From Cupriavidus oxalaticus (GTDB lineage Bacteria; Pseudomonadota; Gammaproteobacteria; Burkholderiales; Burkholderiaceae), in contig NZ_CP069812.1 in NCBI RefSeq assembly GCF_016894385.1, positions 992,001-1,056,000 on the forward strand: DNA of 64,000 nt. The letters run 5' to 3'. Positions 35,916 through 45,675 of this stretch are shown here, piece after piece. Under the pieces are notes generated by a model. The model did not search any database, was not told the origin of the DNA, and saw nothing but the letters and a program-made list of their open reading frames with translations. Position numbers and translations under genes: made by a program. Numbering within the stretch: the stretch's first letter is position 1; every line of letters starts with the position of its first letter.

Positions 35916-37178
35916 TCAGAAGCCGCGCGCCACCGGCATCTTGATGCTGTCCGGGTTCACGTTCATGTGCTTGGCCAGTTCCAGCTTGGCGATGGCGTTG
36001 CGGTGCACCTCGTCCGGACCGTCGGCCAGGCGCAGCGTGCGCTGGTGCGCCCACCAGCTGGCCAGCGGGAAGTCGCTCGACACGCCCGCGGCGCCGTGCA
36101 CCTGGATGGCCCAGTCGATCACCTTCAGCGCCACGTTCGGTGCCACCACCTTGATCATCGCGATCTCGGCCTTGGCCACCTTGTTGCCGACGGTGTCCAT
36201 CATGTACGCGGCCTTGAGCGTCAGCAGGCGCGCCATCTCGATCTCGCAGCGCGCTTCGGCGATGCGTTCCTGGGTCACGCCCTGGCTGGCCACCGGCTTG
36301 CCGAAGGCCACGCGCGACAGCGCGCGCTTGCACAGCAGCTCCAGCGCGCGCTCGGCCACGCCGATGCTGCGCATGCAGTGGTGGATGCGGCCCGGGCCGA
36401 GGCGGCCCTGCGCGATCTCGAAGCCGCGGCCTTCGCCCAGCAGGATGTTCGAAGCCGGCACGCGCACGTTCTTCAGCTCGATCTCCATGTGGCCGTGCGG
36501 CGCGTCGTCGTAGCCGAACACCGGCAGGAAGCGCTTGATGGTGATGCCCGGGGTGTCGGCCGGCACCACGACCATCGACTGCTGCTCATGGCGGCCGGCG
36601 TCGGGATTGGTCTTGCCCATCACGATGTAGACCTTGCAGCGCGGATCGCCGGCGCCCGAGGACCACCACTTGGTGCCGTTGATGACGTAGTGGTCGCCAT
36701 CGCGCTCGATGCGGCATTCGATATTGGTGGCGTCGGAGGAGGCCACCGCCGGCTCGGTCATCAGGAAGGCCGAGCGGATCTCGCCGGCGAGCAGCGGCTC
36801 CAGCCACTTGTCCTTCAGCTCCTCGGAGGCATAGCGCTCCAGCGTCTCCATGTTGCCGGTGTCGGGCGCGGCGCAGTTGAAGACCTCGGCCGACCAGGGC
36901 ACCCGGCCCATGATCTCGCACAGCGTGGCGTATTCCAGGTTGGACAGGCCCTGGGGGGCGCGCGGCGAGCGCGGCAGGAACAGGTTCCACAGGCCGGCTT
37001 CGCGCGCCAGCGGCTTGAGTTCCTCGATCACCCTGGTCGGGATCCAGGCGTTGCCGGCGCGGCGGTTCGCGTCGATCTCCTCGGCGAAGCGCTTCTCGTT
37101 CGGATAGATGTGCTTGTCAAAGAAGGCCAGCAGCTTGGCCTGCATTTCCTTGACCTTCGGGCTGTACTCGAAATCCAT
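35916..37178 (-). CDS. Acyl-CoA dehydrogenase family protein
   Basis: A 420-residue flavoenzyme, complete in three domains: N-terminal helices ([20 protein letters not shown]), the central loop [20 protein letters not shown], a [13 protein letters not shown] stretch, and the C-terminal helices with [20 protein letters not shown] and [11 protein letters not shown]. It resembles the long ACAD branch linked to phosphotransferase-like partners in fatty acid and aromatic breakdown. A GAGGAGA site lies upstream. It is divergent from a LysR gene that may control it. Confidence 0.9.
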   Translation of the reverse strand: MDFEYSPKVKEMQAKLLAFFDKHIYPNEKRFAEEIDANRRAGNAWIPTRVIEELKPLAREAGLWNLFLPRSPRAPQGLSNLEYATLCEIMGRVPWSAEVFNCAAPDTGNMETLERYASEELKDKWLEPLLAGEIRSAFLMTEPAVASSDATNIECRIERDGDHYVINGTKWWSSGAGDPRCKVYIVMGKTNPDAGRHEQQSMVVVPADTPGITIKRFLPVFGYDDAPHGHMEIELKNVRVPASNILLGEGRGFEIAQGRLGPGRIHHCMRSIGVAERALELLCKRALSRVAFGKPVASQGVTQERIAEARCEIEMARLLTLKAAYMMDTVGNKVAKAEIAMIKVVAPNVALKVIDWAIQVHGAAGVSSDFPLASWWAHQRTLRLADGPDEVHRNAIAKLELAKHMNVNPDSIKMPVARGF

Positions 37179-37303
37179 GTGGTCTCCTCGCTACGGGATC
37201 GATGGGCGCCGCGCCTTGGCAATGGCGGGCAACGGCGCCGGTTGGCTTCGTCGTTCAGGCAGACTTCGCCGATGCAATGCACTCTATCTGAAAGACAGTA
37301 ATT

Positions 37304-37320
37304 AGAAAAATGAATTTTCT
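37304..37320. promoter_or_regulatory. AT-rich palindrome in the acd/lysR divergent region
   Basis: AGAAAA (37304-37309) and TTTTCT (37315-37320) are separated by five bases, 48 bases before the lysR start and 126 bases before the dehydrogenase start. LysR proteins bind such dyads near divergent promoters. The assignment is inference. Confidence 0.4.
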
Positions 37321-37367
37321 GGATTTGGCAGTATCAATTCCCTGCATTCCGTGACAGAATCGCCGTC

Positions 37368-38306
37368 ATGCAGCTCTCCCGCATCGACCTCAACCTCTTC
37401 GTGGTGTTCGACGCCATCTACAGCGAAGGCAGCATCACCGCGGCCGCGCGCCAGCTCAACCTGACGCAGCCGGCGGTCAGCCATGCGCTGGGGCGCTTGC
37501 GCACGCTGTTCGACGACCCGCTGTTCGAGCGCCGCGGGCAGGGCATGGCGCCCACGCCGCTGGCCCGTTCGCTGGCCGGCGAGGTGCGCGGCGCGCTGCA
37601 GTCGTTTGCCCGGACGCTGCAGGACACGCCGCACTTCGATCCCACCAATACGGTGCGGCGCTTCACCATCGGCATGCGCGACGCGCTGGAATCGACGCTG
37701 CTGCCGCCGCTGATGGCGCGGGTCACGGCAATGGCGCCGCACGTGGAAATCGCCGCGATCCGCTTTGACCGGCGCGAGATGGAGTCCGAGCTGCTGGCCG
37801 GCACCATCGACACCGCGATCGATATCCTGCTGCCGGTGTCGCCGGCCATCCACCACGCGCCGTTCATGAACGACCCGATGGTGGTGCTGGCGCGCCGCGA
37901 CCATCCGCTGGTGAAAAAGGAACTCACGCTGGAGCGCTACCTCGCGGCCGAGCACGTGCACGTGTCGTCGCGCCGGCGCGGCGCCGGCCTGGAAGACCAG
38001 GCGCTGCACCGCATGGGCCTGACGCGGCGCGTGCGGCTGCGCTGCCAGCACTATGCCGCCGCGTGCCGCGTGGTCAGCTGCACCGACCTGCTGGCCACGC
38101 TGCCGCTGCGCTACGCGCGCATCGCCAACGAGCCCTATGCCAACCGGTTGCTGTCGCTGCCGTTCAAGGTTCCGACGCTGGAACTGCACCTGTACTGGCA
38201 CGCGGGTGGCGAGAACGACGGCGCCAACCGGTGGCTGCGCGAGCAGCTGATGGCGGTGATGACATCACTCGGTGGCGGCACCGCTGATGTGACGCCTGCG
38301 GGTTAA
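37368..38306 (+). CDS. LysR-family transcriptional regulator
   Basis: A 312-residue regulator. The winged helix-turn-helix is at residues 1-63 (RIDLNLFVVFDAIYSEGSIT, LNLTQPAVSHALGRLRTLFD), then the two-lobed effector domain from about residue 90. The N-terminus belongs to the branch with the NodD/LinR-like start LNLFVVFDA. It is divergent from the acyl-CoA dehydrogenase at 37178, which it probably regulates in response to an acyl- or aromatic-derived ligand (inference). Confidence 0.9.
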   Translation: MQLSRIDLNLFVVFDAIYSEGSITAAARQLNLTQPAVSHALGRLRTLFDDPLFERRGQGMAPTPLARSLAGEVRGALQSFARTLQDTPHFDPTNTVRRFTIGMRDALESTLLPPLMARVTAMAPHVEIAAIRFDRREMESELLAGTIDTAIDILLPVSPAIHHAPFMNDPMVVLARRDHPLVKKELTLERYLAAEHVHVSSRRRGAGLEDQALHRMGLTRRVRLRCQHYAAACRVVSCTDLLATLPLRYARIANEPYANRLLSLPFKVPTLELHLYWHAGGENDGANRWLREQLMAVMTSLGGGTADVTPAG

Positions 38307-38531
38307 GCGCAGTGCGCATCGCATGCCGGTTACGCCAACGTGCGCCCGGCGTCGCCCCGGTGCCGCGCGCGCGGGTCACACGTAAGGAATTGTTCGCAGG
38401 CTAGACCCTGCCGGGTCACGCTCATACCATCGACCGGTCTTTCTGCCTCCGGCGCCTCCCGCGCCGGTTGTCCGCGCGTGCGGATCCCTCAGGCAGACGC
38501 CTTATTCCACGACTACGACACATCCAGACCG

Positions 38532-39710
38532 ATGACCGGGACACGCTTGCTTGCTGATTGCCAACCGACGCTGCCGCGACGCGCGCGCCGCACCACGTTC
38601 ACCCTGACCGGCCTCTGCGCTGCTGCCGTGCTGGCCCTGTCCGCCTGTGGCGGCGGCGGTGGAGACGGCGGCGACGGCGCCACGTCGGCCGGCGCGCCGC
38701 AGGGCTCCTCGCAATCAGGAACCCAGTCCAGCGCGAACCCGGGTTCGACGTCTTCCACGCCGACCACTGCCGGCGGCTGCTACACCGTCAGCGGCGCGGC
38801 ACCGGCACCCGCGGCCGGCAGCGGCATCACCTTGCTGCCGGCGCGCGGCAGCGCGGTCAGCAACTACCGCGTACTCGACGAGCCGCGCAGCGCGGGCCTG
38901 TGCTATGCCAACTACCGCCGCGAACAGGTCGGCCTGCCGCCGCTGGCCGCGCGCGACGCGCTCAACACCGTGGCGCAGAACCACACCGGGTACATGCTGG
39001 CCAACGCCACGCTGACGCACGACGAAGTCAGCGGCAAGTCCGGCTATACCGGTGCCACGCCCAACGCGCGCATCCAGGCGGCTTACCCGACCAATGCGAC
39101 GGCGGAAGTGGTGGCTGGCGCCAATCGCTGGACCTCGGTGGCCAATGCCAACCTGTCGATGTCGCCCAAGGATGCGCTGGTCTCCGACCTGATCAACGCG
39201 CCGTTCCACCGCGCCGCGCTGCTGGGCAGCTACGGCTCTGCCGGCAGCGGCTTTGCCGAGAACGTGGGCCCGAACGGCAGCGGCACCTCGGCGAGCTACT
39301 ACCAGACCATCGACCTGGCCGATGCGTCCAAGGGCGGCAGCGACAACCAGATGGTGGCTTACCCGTTCAATGGCCAAGCCGACGTGCCGGCGAGCTGGGT
39401 CAACTCCGAAAGCCCCAACCCGGCGCCGGGCTACGAAGGCAAGACCGTGGGCTACCCGGTCTCGCTGCAGGCGATCAACACCTCGCTGCAGTTCGATGCC
39501 GACAATTTTGCGATCACGGACGCGCAGGGCAACAGCGTCAACTGCCTGAAGGTCGACAGCCGCTCGTCGGGCCTGTCCAGCGCCGCGCGCGGGCTGGCGA
39601 TCTGCACGCCGGTGGCACCGCTGGCGAGCGGCCAGCGCTACAACGTGCGCGTGACCGGCCGGCTGGGTTCGCAGCCGGTGGACCTGAGCTGGTCGTTCAC
39701 CACGCGCTGA
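38532..39710 (+). CDS. CAP-domain lipoprotein
   Basis: A 392-residue protein. The signal peptide ends in a lipobox (LALSAC, Cys39), then a Gly/Ser-rich linker runs to about residue 75. A CAP/SCP domain covers about residues 115-265 (CYANYRREQVGLPPLAARDA, AQNHTGYMLAN with the conserved His, and FAENVG). The last 110 residues look like an Ig-type beta domain (LQAINTSLQFDADNFAITDA). Bacterial CAP proteins are secreted and of unclear activity. Start 38532 gives a proper signal peptide; no strong ribosome-binding site is seen. Confidence 0.82.
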   Translation: MTGTRLLADCQPTLPRRARRTTFTLTGLCAAAVLALSACGGGGGDGGDGATSAGAPQGSSQSGTQSSANPGSTSSTPTTAGGCYTVSGAAPAPAAGSGITLLPARGSAVSNYRVLDEPRSAGLCYANYRREQVGLPPLAARDALNTVAQNHTGYMLANATLTHDEVSGKSGYTGATPNARIQAAYPTNATAEVVAGANRWTSVANANLSMSPKDALVSDLINAPFHRAALLGSYGSAGSGFAENVGPNGSGTSASYYQTIDLADASKGGSDNQMVAYPFNGQADVPASWVNSESPNPAPGYEGKTVGYPVSLQAINTSLQFDADNFAITDAQGNSVNCLKVDSRSSGLSSAARGLAICTPVAPLASGQRYNVRVTGRLGSQPVDLSWSFTTR

Positions 39711-39740
39711 TCTTCCCCGATCAGCCAGGCACCGCCGCGC

Positions 39741-40967
39741 TCACTGCGGCGCGCGGTGCTGCAGCCCGATGCGCACCTGGCCCGGCGCCAGCGTGCGGTC
39801 GGCCTGCACGGCATACGGCAACGGCGGGCGCTGCCCCGCCGGCATCGACTGCCACAGCCGTTGCACCCATTCCCTGATTTCAGCGCTGTCCGGTTCGGCC
39901 GCCCACACGCCGAGCGGCGTGGCTGCCTGCATGCGCGCCGCGATCGCCGCGGGATCTTCCTGTACCGATACGACCATCGCTGCGGCGGCAAGCGCCGCAG
40001 GCGCGCGTGCCGCTGCCAGCGGCGGGGCGGCCTTGCGGGCGGCGTCGGCCTGCGGGGCGGCGGCTGGCGCCGGTGCGGACGGGGCTGACGGCGCAGGCGC
40101 GGCTTCCGCCATGGCGGAGTAGGCAGGCATCGGCGGGGCCGCTGCGACGGCGGGTGCCTGGGGCAGCAAGCCTTCGGTGGCAGGGGCGGGCATGGCCTGC
40201 GTTTCGCCGCGTGGCGTCGTCTTGCGTTCGGCGGACGGCTGCACGCGCTGGCGCGGGGCGGCTTCGCGTGCCTGCCGTAGCTCCCGCGATGCCGACGGAG
40301 CGGCCTTGGGTGCCGGCGGCGTGGGGTTTGCCGGCGTGGCGACGGGTGCGTCCTGCGCGCGCCCAGGATCGTCCCGGGCCGCCGGCGCCGCAGTCGGCGC
40401 GGGCGCGGTTGCCGGTACGGCTGCCGGTGTGGCCGACTCGCGCACCGCGCCCGGCTGCAAGGCGCCTTCGTCGACCTGCCGCAGCACGATGCTGGTGGTC
40501 AGTCCCGCCACGGCCGCCACGCTCGCCACGGCGCCGAGCGAACGCCACCAACGGCGTGCGCGTGTCGTGCGTATCTGTTCTGTCCGCACTGTGGCCTGCG
40601 CGATGGCCGTGCTGCGCGTCTGCGCTGCCAGCCAGTCGCGCGTGGCATCGCTGACAGGCGCACCCAGCGCCTGCGCCGCCGGTTGGCCTGCCGCAATGCC
40701 GGCCAACACCGCATCGCGCCGGCCCGCCTGCGCTGCCTGCAGCCGCGCGGCTGCTTCCAGCACCGCGGACGCCAGCCCGGGTGGCGCGGCGAATTGCGGG
40801 GCGAGTGGCAGGGCGCCGGCGCGGCGCGCGTCGGCTTCCTGCTGGGCCGCGTGCGCCGCCGCTTGCACGGCAGCGGCCAGCCGCTCCGGCGGCACGTAGG
40901 CAGGCAATGCCTTCAGCAGCGCGGCAAGCCGGTCCTGCCCGTCGATGAAGCGGTCGGCGGCGCTCAT
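39741..40967 (-). CDS. Probable membrane anti-sigma factor, Ala/Pro-rich
   Basis: A 408-residue protein starting in the four-base overlap with the sigma factor gene. Residues 1-130 are helical and would be cytoplasmic (MSAADRFIDGQDRLAALLKA), one membrane helix lies at about residues 140-162 (LGAVASVAAVAGLTTSIVL), then a long Ala/Pro-rich linker leads to a small folded end (TPLGVWAAEPDSAEIREWVQ). No zinc-binding anti-sigma motif is visible, so the role rests on topology and gene order. I cannot name a family. Confidence 0.6.
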   Translation of the reverse strand: MSAADRFIDGQDRLAALLKALPAYVPPERLAAAVQAAAHAAQQEADARRAGALPLAPQFAAPPGLASAVLEAAARLQAAQAGRRDAVLAGIAAGQPAAQALGAPVSDATRDWLAAQTRSTAIAQATVRTEQIRTTRARRWWRSLGAVASVAAVAGLTTSIVLRQVDEGALQPGAVRESATPAAVPATAPAPTAAPAARDDPGRAQDAPVATPANPTPPAPKAAPSASRELRQAREAAPRQRVQPSAERKTTPRGETQAMPAPATEGLLPQAPAVAAAPPMPAYSAMAEAAPAPSAPSAPAPAAAPQADAARKAAPPLAAARAPAALAAAAMVVSVQEDPAAIAARMQAATPLGVWAAEPDSAEIREWVQRLWQSMPAGQRPPLPYAVQADRTLAPGQVRIGLQHRAPQ

Positions 40968-41578
40968 GGCCTGGGCTCCCGCGTGCCGGGCACGCTGCCT
41001 GCCAGGTCGGCACGCAGGCGCGCGAAGGCATAGCGCAGCCGGCTCTTCACCGTCTCGAACTTCTCGCCCAGCATCTGCGCGATATCCTCGACGCTCATGT
41101 CGCTGAAGAAGCGCAGCACCACCACCTCGCGCTGTGCCGCCGGTAGCTGCAGCAGTGCGAGGTGGACATAGTGCGCATGCTGCCGCAGCTGCAGCTCGGC
41201 TTCCGGCGACAGGTCGTCGGCGGGCAGCTCCGGCGGCCGGCCGTCGTCCGTGTCGTGGCGCTGGCGCGCATCCGCGCTGCGCACCTGGTCGAGCCAGGCA
41301 TTGCGCGCGATCTGGTACAGGAAGGTGCGGAATGCCGCGGCCGGCTGATAGTCGCCGCAGCGGGTCATCAGCTTGATCCACGTCTTCTGCGCGATGTCCT
41401 CGGCCTCGCCGGTGTTGCCCTGGCACAGCCACGCCACGTAGTTGTAGAGGCCGGCGTTATGGCGGCGGAACAGCTCGGCGATGGGTTGCTCGATGATGCC
41501 GGACGCGACCAGCAGCATCAGGTCGGGATCGGGCAGCGCGGCCAGGGGAGGCGGCGGGACGGGGTCTGGAGCCTGCAT
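40964..41578 (-). CDS. ECF RNA polymerase sigma factor
   Basis: A 204-residue sigma-70 group 4 protein. Region 2 is at about residues 40-105 (FRRHNAGLYNYVAWLCQGNT, EDIAQKTWIKLM, FRTFLYQIARNAWLDQVR) and region 4 at about 135-190 (LQLPAAQREVVVLRFFSDMS, VEDIAQMLGEKFETVKSRLR). Start 41578 (MQAPDPVPPP) comes right before the domain. It is transcribed after the vWA lipoprotein gene and overlaps the anti-sigma gene, so the three form one unit. Confidence 0.9.
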   Translation of the reverse strand: MQAPDPVPPPPLAALPDPDLMLLVASGIIEQPIAELFRRHNAGLYNYVAWLCQGNTGEAEDIAQKTWIKLMTRCGDYQPAAAFRTFLYQIARNAWLDQVRSADARQRHDTDDGRPPELPADDLSPEAELQLRQHAHYVHLALLQLPAAQREVVVLRFFSDMSVEDIAQMLGEKFETVKSRLRYAFARLRADLAGSVPGTREPRP

Positions 41579-41645
41579 GGGGCGGAGTATAGGAGAGCGC
41601 CGGGCGGGGCGGCAAAGCGCTGCGCCGCCCTGCGTCGCGACATTG

Positions 41646-43403
41646 TCAGCGCGCCGCACGCTCGGGAACCGCGCCACCGGCATGCGCCGGCTTGCTGGTT
41701 GCGAGGCTTTGCGCGAGGTCGACCAGCTTGAGGAATTCGCCGCGGTAGCCGAAACGGTCGGTGCCGCGCGCGCCTTGCGCCAGCGCGTGCGCCTCGGCGT
41801 AGCCCCAGCTTCCGGTGTGCTTGCCGCCGCGCAGCGCCTGGCCGAAGCCGGCCACGGCGGCGGCGAAGCGGAAGTCGTCGTCGCCCTGGGCCAGGGGCCG
41901 GATCGCCTGCCGCGCCACGATGACATCCATCAGCTGGCTCGTGCTGGCCGCGGGCAGCTTGTAGCGCAGCTTCACATGCGCCAGTTCGCCGTCGCGGCCG
42001 GGTGCAGGGCTGGTGGGCGTGGCCGGCTGGTAGCGCAGCGGATCGGCCAGCCCGGGCTGGCCGGCCAGTGTCAGCTCGTACAGCGCGGTCACGGTATGGC
42101 CCGCGCCGATGTCGCCGGCGTCGACCTTGTCGTTGTTGAAATCCTCGCGCGCCAGCATGCGGTTTTCATAGCCGATCAGCCGGTATTCCCTGACCGTCGC
42201 CGGGTTGAATTCCACCTGGATCTTCACGTCGCGCGCGATGGTGGCCAGCGTCGAGCTGACCTCGTTCACCAGCACCTTGTTGCCTTCCATCAGGTTGTCG
42301 ATATACGAGTACGCGCCGTCGCCGGCATCGGCCAGCTGCTCCATCAGCTGCTCGTTGTAGTTGCCGGTGCCGAAGCCCAGCGTCGACAGCGACACGCCCG
42401 ACCTGCGCTTCTCTTCGACCATGCCCTTGAGTTGCCGGTAGTCGGTCACGCCGACATTGAAGTCGCCGTCGGTGGCCAGCAGTACCCGGTTGATGCCGCC
42501 CGCGATATAGCCCTGCTGCGCGGCCTGGTAGGCCAGCGCGATGCCGCTGGCGCCGGCGGTGCTGCCGCCGGCCACCAGCTGGTCGATGGCGGCGCTGATC
42601 GCAGCCTTGTCGCTGCCCGGCGTAGGCGGCAGCGCCACGCGGGTGCTGCCGGCATAGGTGACCAGCGTGATGCGGTCCTGCGCGCGCAGCTTGTTCACCA
42701 GCAGCTTCAGCGAGGACTTGAGCAGCGGCAGCTTGTCAGGCGAGTCCATCGAGCCGGACACATCGACCAGGAACACCAGGTTGGCCGCCGGCAGCGCACC
42801 GCTGGCAATGTCCTTGCCCTTGATGCCGATGCGCAGCAGCACGTTGGACGGAGGCCACGGCGCGGGCGCCAGCGCGGTGTGCACGGCGAAGGGCCTGCCG
42901 TCGGCGGGCTGGGCGTAGTCGTACGGGAAGTAGTTCAGCAATTCCTCCACGCGTACGGCATCAGCGGGCGGCAGGCGGCCGGCATTGAGCAGGCGGCGCA
43001 TATTGCTGTAGCTGCCGGTATCGACGTCGATGCTGAAGGTGGACACCGGCGCCTGCGCGACGAGCCTGACGCCGTTCTCGTCGATCTGGCCGTAGCGCTC
43101 GCGGTCCGCGGCCTGGGGGAGCGGCAGGTGGTAGGGCCGCGGCATGGCCAACGCGGCACGGGGTGCAAGAGCGCGCATCTCGGCAGCCGGTGCGGCATTT
43201 GCGGCCTTGGCCGCTTCGGCGGTGTGGTCCCGGACCGGCGCGGGCGCCGGGGCCGGCGGGGCGGATTGCGGCGCCTGCGTCAGCGCAGGCGAATGCCCGC
43301 CGCAGCCCGGCAGCGCCAGTGCCAGCGCGGCGGCGCAGCAGGCAGCGGCGGCCCGGATCCGCCGGGCGCCAACGGTGGACACGACCGGTGCGCGAAGTTG
43401 CAT
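41646..43403 (-). CDS. von Willebrand factor A lipoprotein, YfbK-like
   Basis: A 585-residue protein. The signal peptide ends in a lipobox (LALPGC, Cys34), then a Pro/Ala linker. The YfbK-type N-domain (STFSIDVDTGSYSNMRRLLN, about residues 121-140) is followed by a vWA domain with an intact MIDAS, Asp214-x-Ser216-x-Ser218 in LVDVSGSMD, and a DUF3520-like C-domain. It is anchored in the envelope and may bind a partner through the metal site. GGAGAA precedes the ATG. It comes first in the unit with the ECF sigma and anti-sigma genes. Confidence 0.88.
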   Translation of the reverse strand: MQLRAPVVSTVGARRIRAAAACCAAALALALPGCGGHSPALTQAPQSAPPAPAPAPVRDHTAEAAKAANAAPAAEMRALAPRAALAMPRPYHLPLPQAADRERYGQIDENGVRLVAQAPVSTFSIDVDTGSYSNMRRLLNAGRLPPADAVRVEELLNYFPYDYAQPADGRPFAVHTALAPAPWPPSNVLLRIGIKGKDIASGALPAANLVFLVDVSGSMDSPDKLPLLKSSLKLLVNKLRAQDRITLVTYAGSTRVALPPTPGSDKAAISAAIDQLVAGGSTAGASGIALAYQAAQQGYIAGGINRVLLATDGDFNVGVTDYRQLKGMVEEKRRSGVSLSTLGFGTGNYNEQLMEQLADAGDGAYSYIDNLMEGNKVLVNEVSSTLATIARDVKIQVEFNPATVREYRLIGYENRMLAREDFNNDKVDAGDIGAGHTVTALYELTLAGQPGLADPLRYQPATPTSPAPGRDGELAHVKLRYKLPAASTSQLMDVIVARQAIRPLAQGDDDFRFAAAVAGFGQALRGGKHTGSWGYAEAHALAQGARGTDRFGYRGEFLKLVDLAQSLATSKPAHAGGAVPERAAR

Positions 43404-43599
43404 GTTGTTCTCCTGGTGGGCCGCAGGCGGGACGCCAGGTGGCCTGTCCATGAAACGGCGCACGGTTCGCGGCAGGGTTAAATATTCCAAGTTTTTCTGC
43501 TGCACGCTCAGTCAGGTGACGGAAATCAGACTTTGCCCGACCCCCGCATGCGGCGATCGCCACTACAATCGCCTGATTCCTTCCCCCAGGAGACATCGC

Positions 43600-45498
43600 A
43601 TGGCCCGCTTTGACCTCGATTCGATGGTGTGGCGCAGCACGCTGGCCCTGACTACGGCCGCGCTGCTTGGCGCGTGTGGAACGCAGGGCGGAGGGACCGG
43701 GACGCCCGCCGCAACGGCTGCGCCAGATGCCACCGCGGCCGTGCCCGCGGCAGCGCCCGCAGCGGCCATGCCGCCTGCCCCGGAGGTCGCTTCCGGCTAC
43801 CGCGCCGGCATGTCGACGGTCTATGCGCAGCGCCATATGGCCGCCGCGGCCAATCCGCTGGCCAGCGAGGCCGGGCGCGCCATGCTGCGCCAGGGCGGCT
43901 CGGCCATCGATGCCGCCATCGCCATGCAGGCCGTGCTGACGCTGGTCGAGCCGCAGGCCACCGGCATCGGTGGCGGCGCCTTCATCATGTACTGGGACGG
44001 CAAGCGCGTTCAGGCCTTCGACGGCCGCGAGACCGCTCCCGCCGGCGCCACCGAAAACCTGTTCATGCGCCCCGACGGCAAGCCGATGGAATTCAGCGAG
44101 GCACAGATCGGCGGACGTTCGGTCGGCACGCCGGGTGTGATGCGCGCGCTGGAGATGGCGCATCGGCAGCACGGGCGCCTGCCGTGGGCCAAGCTGTTCG
44201 AGCCGGCGATCTCGCTGGCGGAGAAGGGCTTCCCGATCTCGCAGCGCCTCTACACGCAGGTGGCCGCCGACAAGTTCCTGGCCAACTCGCCGGAAATGGC
44301 CGTGTACTTCCTTGATGCGCAGGGCAAGCCCAAGCCGGCCGGCACGGTGCTGAAGAACCCCAAGCTCGCACAGACGCTGCGCGATATCGCGCGGCGCGGC
44401 GCGGGCGTGCTGTACGGCGGCCCGATCGCGCAGGACATCGTCGCCAAGGTCAACGGCAGTGCCAACCGGGGCTCGCTGTCGATGGCGGACCTGCGCGGCT
44501 ACCGGGCCAAGCAGCGCGTGCCGGTCTGCACCGACTACAAGCGCTGGAAGATCTGCGGCATGCCGCCGCCGTCATCGGGCGGCATCGCGATTGCGCAGAT
44601 CCTGGGCACGCTGCAGGCGCTGGAGACCAAGAATCCCAAGTACGCGCTGGCGGCGCTCAAGCCGCAAAACGTCAATACGCCCGCGCAGGTGGAGGCCAAT
44701 CCGGACGCGGTCCACGCCATCTCCGAAGCCGACCGCCTGGCCTATGCCGACCGCGGCCTGTATGTGGCCGATTCCGATTTTGTGCAGATCGATGTGGCCG
44801 GCCTGGTCAATCCCAACTACCTGGCGTCCCGAGCCGAGCTGATCGGCGACAAGAGCATGGGCAAGGCGCAGCCGGGCGTGCCGCCGGGGCCTGCGGTAGC
44901 GTACGCTCCCGACCGGTCGCCGCCGCGCATTTCCACCTCGCAGATCGTCGCGGTCGATGACCGCGGCGGCGCGATCTCGATGACCACGACGATCGAGTCG
45001 TACTTCGGCTCGCATCTGATGGTGCGCGGGTTCATGCTGAACAACCAGCTGACCGACTTCTCCTTCGTGCCGAGCGAGAACGGCAAGCCGGTGGCCAATC
45101 GCGTCGAGCCGGGCAAGCGGCCGCGTTCGTCGATGGCGCCGACACTGGTGTTCGACCGCCAGACCGGGCAGTTGGTGGCCACGGTCGGTTCGCCCGGCGG
45201 CTCGCAGATCATCGAGTATGTGTCCAAGACGCTGGTCGGCATGCTGGACTGGAACATGGATCCGCAGGCTGCGATCGGCATGGGTAACTTCGGCAGCCGG
45301 AATGGGCCTACTGAAGTGGAGAAGGGGCTGGTGTCGCCGGGGTTGGTGCAGGCGCTGCAGCAGCGCGGGCATCAGGTTGCCGAGATTGAGATGACCAGCG
45401 GGACGCAGGCTATCGTGCGTCGGCAGGGGTCAGATGGGAAGGTGGTCTGGGCGGGTGGGGCGGATCCGCGGAGGGAAGGGGTGGCGGTGGGGGATTAA
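43600..45498 (+). CDS. ggt: Gamma-glutamyltransferase, lipoprotein form (copy 2)
   Basis: A 632-residue precursor with a lipobox (AALLGAC, Cys27) and Ala/Pro linker. Family motifs: GGSAIDAAIAMQAVLTLVEP, TGIGGGAFIMYW, GRSVGTPGVMRALEMAH, PPPSSGGIAIAQIL and VGSPGGSQII. The cleavage-site nucleophile aligns with Thr446 in ISTSQIVAVDD; the usual TTH triplet is TSQ here, so the His after the nucleophile is Gln. MTTTIES follows as in copy 1. AGGAGA precedes the ATG. It is divergent from the vWA operon. Confidence 0.9.
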   Translation: MARFDLDSMVWRSTLALTTAALLGACGTQGGGTGTPAATAAPDATAAVPAAAPAAAMPPAPEVASGYRAGMSTVYAQRHMAAAANPLASEAGRAMLRQGGSAIDAAIAMQAVLTLVEPQATGIGGGAFIMYWDGKRVQAFDGRETAPAGATENLFMRPDGKPMEFSEAQIGGRSVGTPGVMRALEMAHRQHGRLPWAKLFEPAISLAEKGFPISQRLYTQVAADKFLANSPEMAVYFLDAQGKPKPAGTVLKNPKLAQTLRDIARRGAGVLYGGPIAQDIVAKVNGSANRGSLSMADLRGYRAKQRVPVCTDYKRWKICGMPPPSSGGIAIAQILGTLQALETKNPKYALAALKPQNVNTPAQVEANPDAVHAISEADRLAYADRGLYVADSDFVQIDVAGLVNPNYLASRAELIGDKSMGKAQPGVPPGPAVAYAPDRSPPRISTSQIVAVDDRGGAISMTTTIESYFGSHLMVRGFMLNNQLTDFSFVPSENGKPVANRVEPGKRPRSSMAPTLVFDRQTGQLVATVGSPGGSQIIEYVSKTLVGMLDWNMDPQAAIGMGNFGSRNGPTEVEKGLVSPGLVQALQQRGHQVAEIEMTSGTQAIVRRQGSDGKVVWAGGADPRREGVAVGD

Positions 45499-45527
45499 GG
45501 GGGAGCGGGCGGTTTTCAGCGTGCTAT

Positions 45528-45675
45528 TGTGGTCGCTGTTTGGTGACATGTTGTTTGATGTTGAAGCGTTGGTGTCGCTGTTGATGACATGCTGTCGGCC
45601 GTTGAACCGCCTGGTTCCGCCCTCCTGGGCGGGTCACTTTTTGGCCGAGCGCCAAAAAGTAACCAAAAAGCGCGT
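45528..45675 (+). repeat. Outer inverted repeat, left arm
   Basis: Bases 45574-45675 (102 bases) are complementary to 46274-46375 with one mismatch. Similarity continues outward to about 45528 at lower identity. The arm ends with its own hairpin, ACTTTTTGGC (45636-45645) with GCCAAAAAGT (45651-45660). A motif like TCGCTGTTGATGACATGCTG occurs twice, about 44 bases apart, near 45531 and 45575. Confidence 0.92.
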
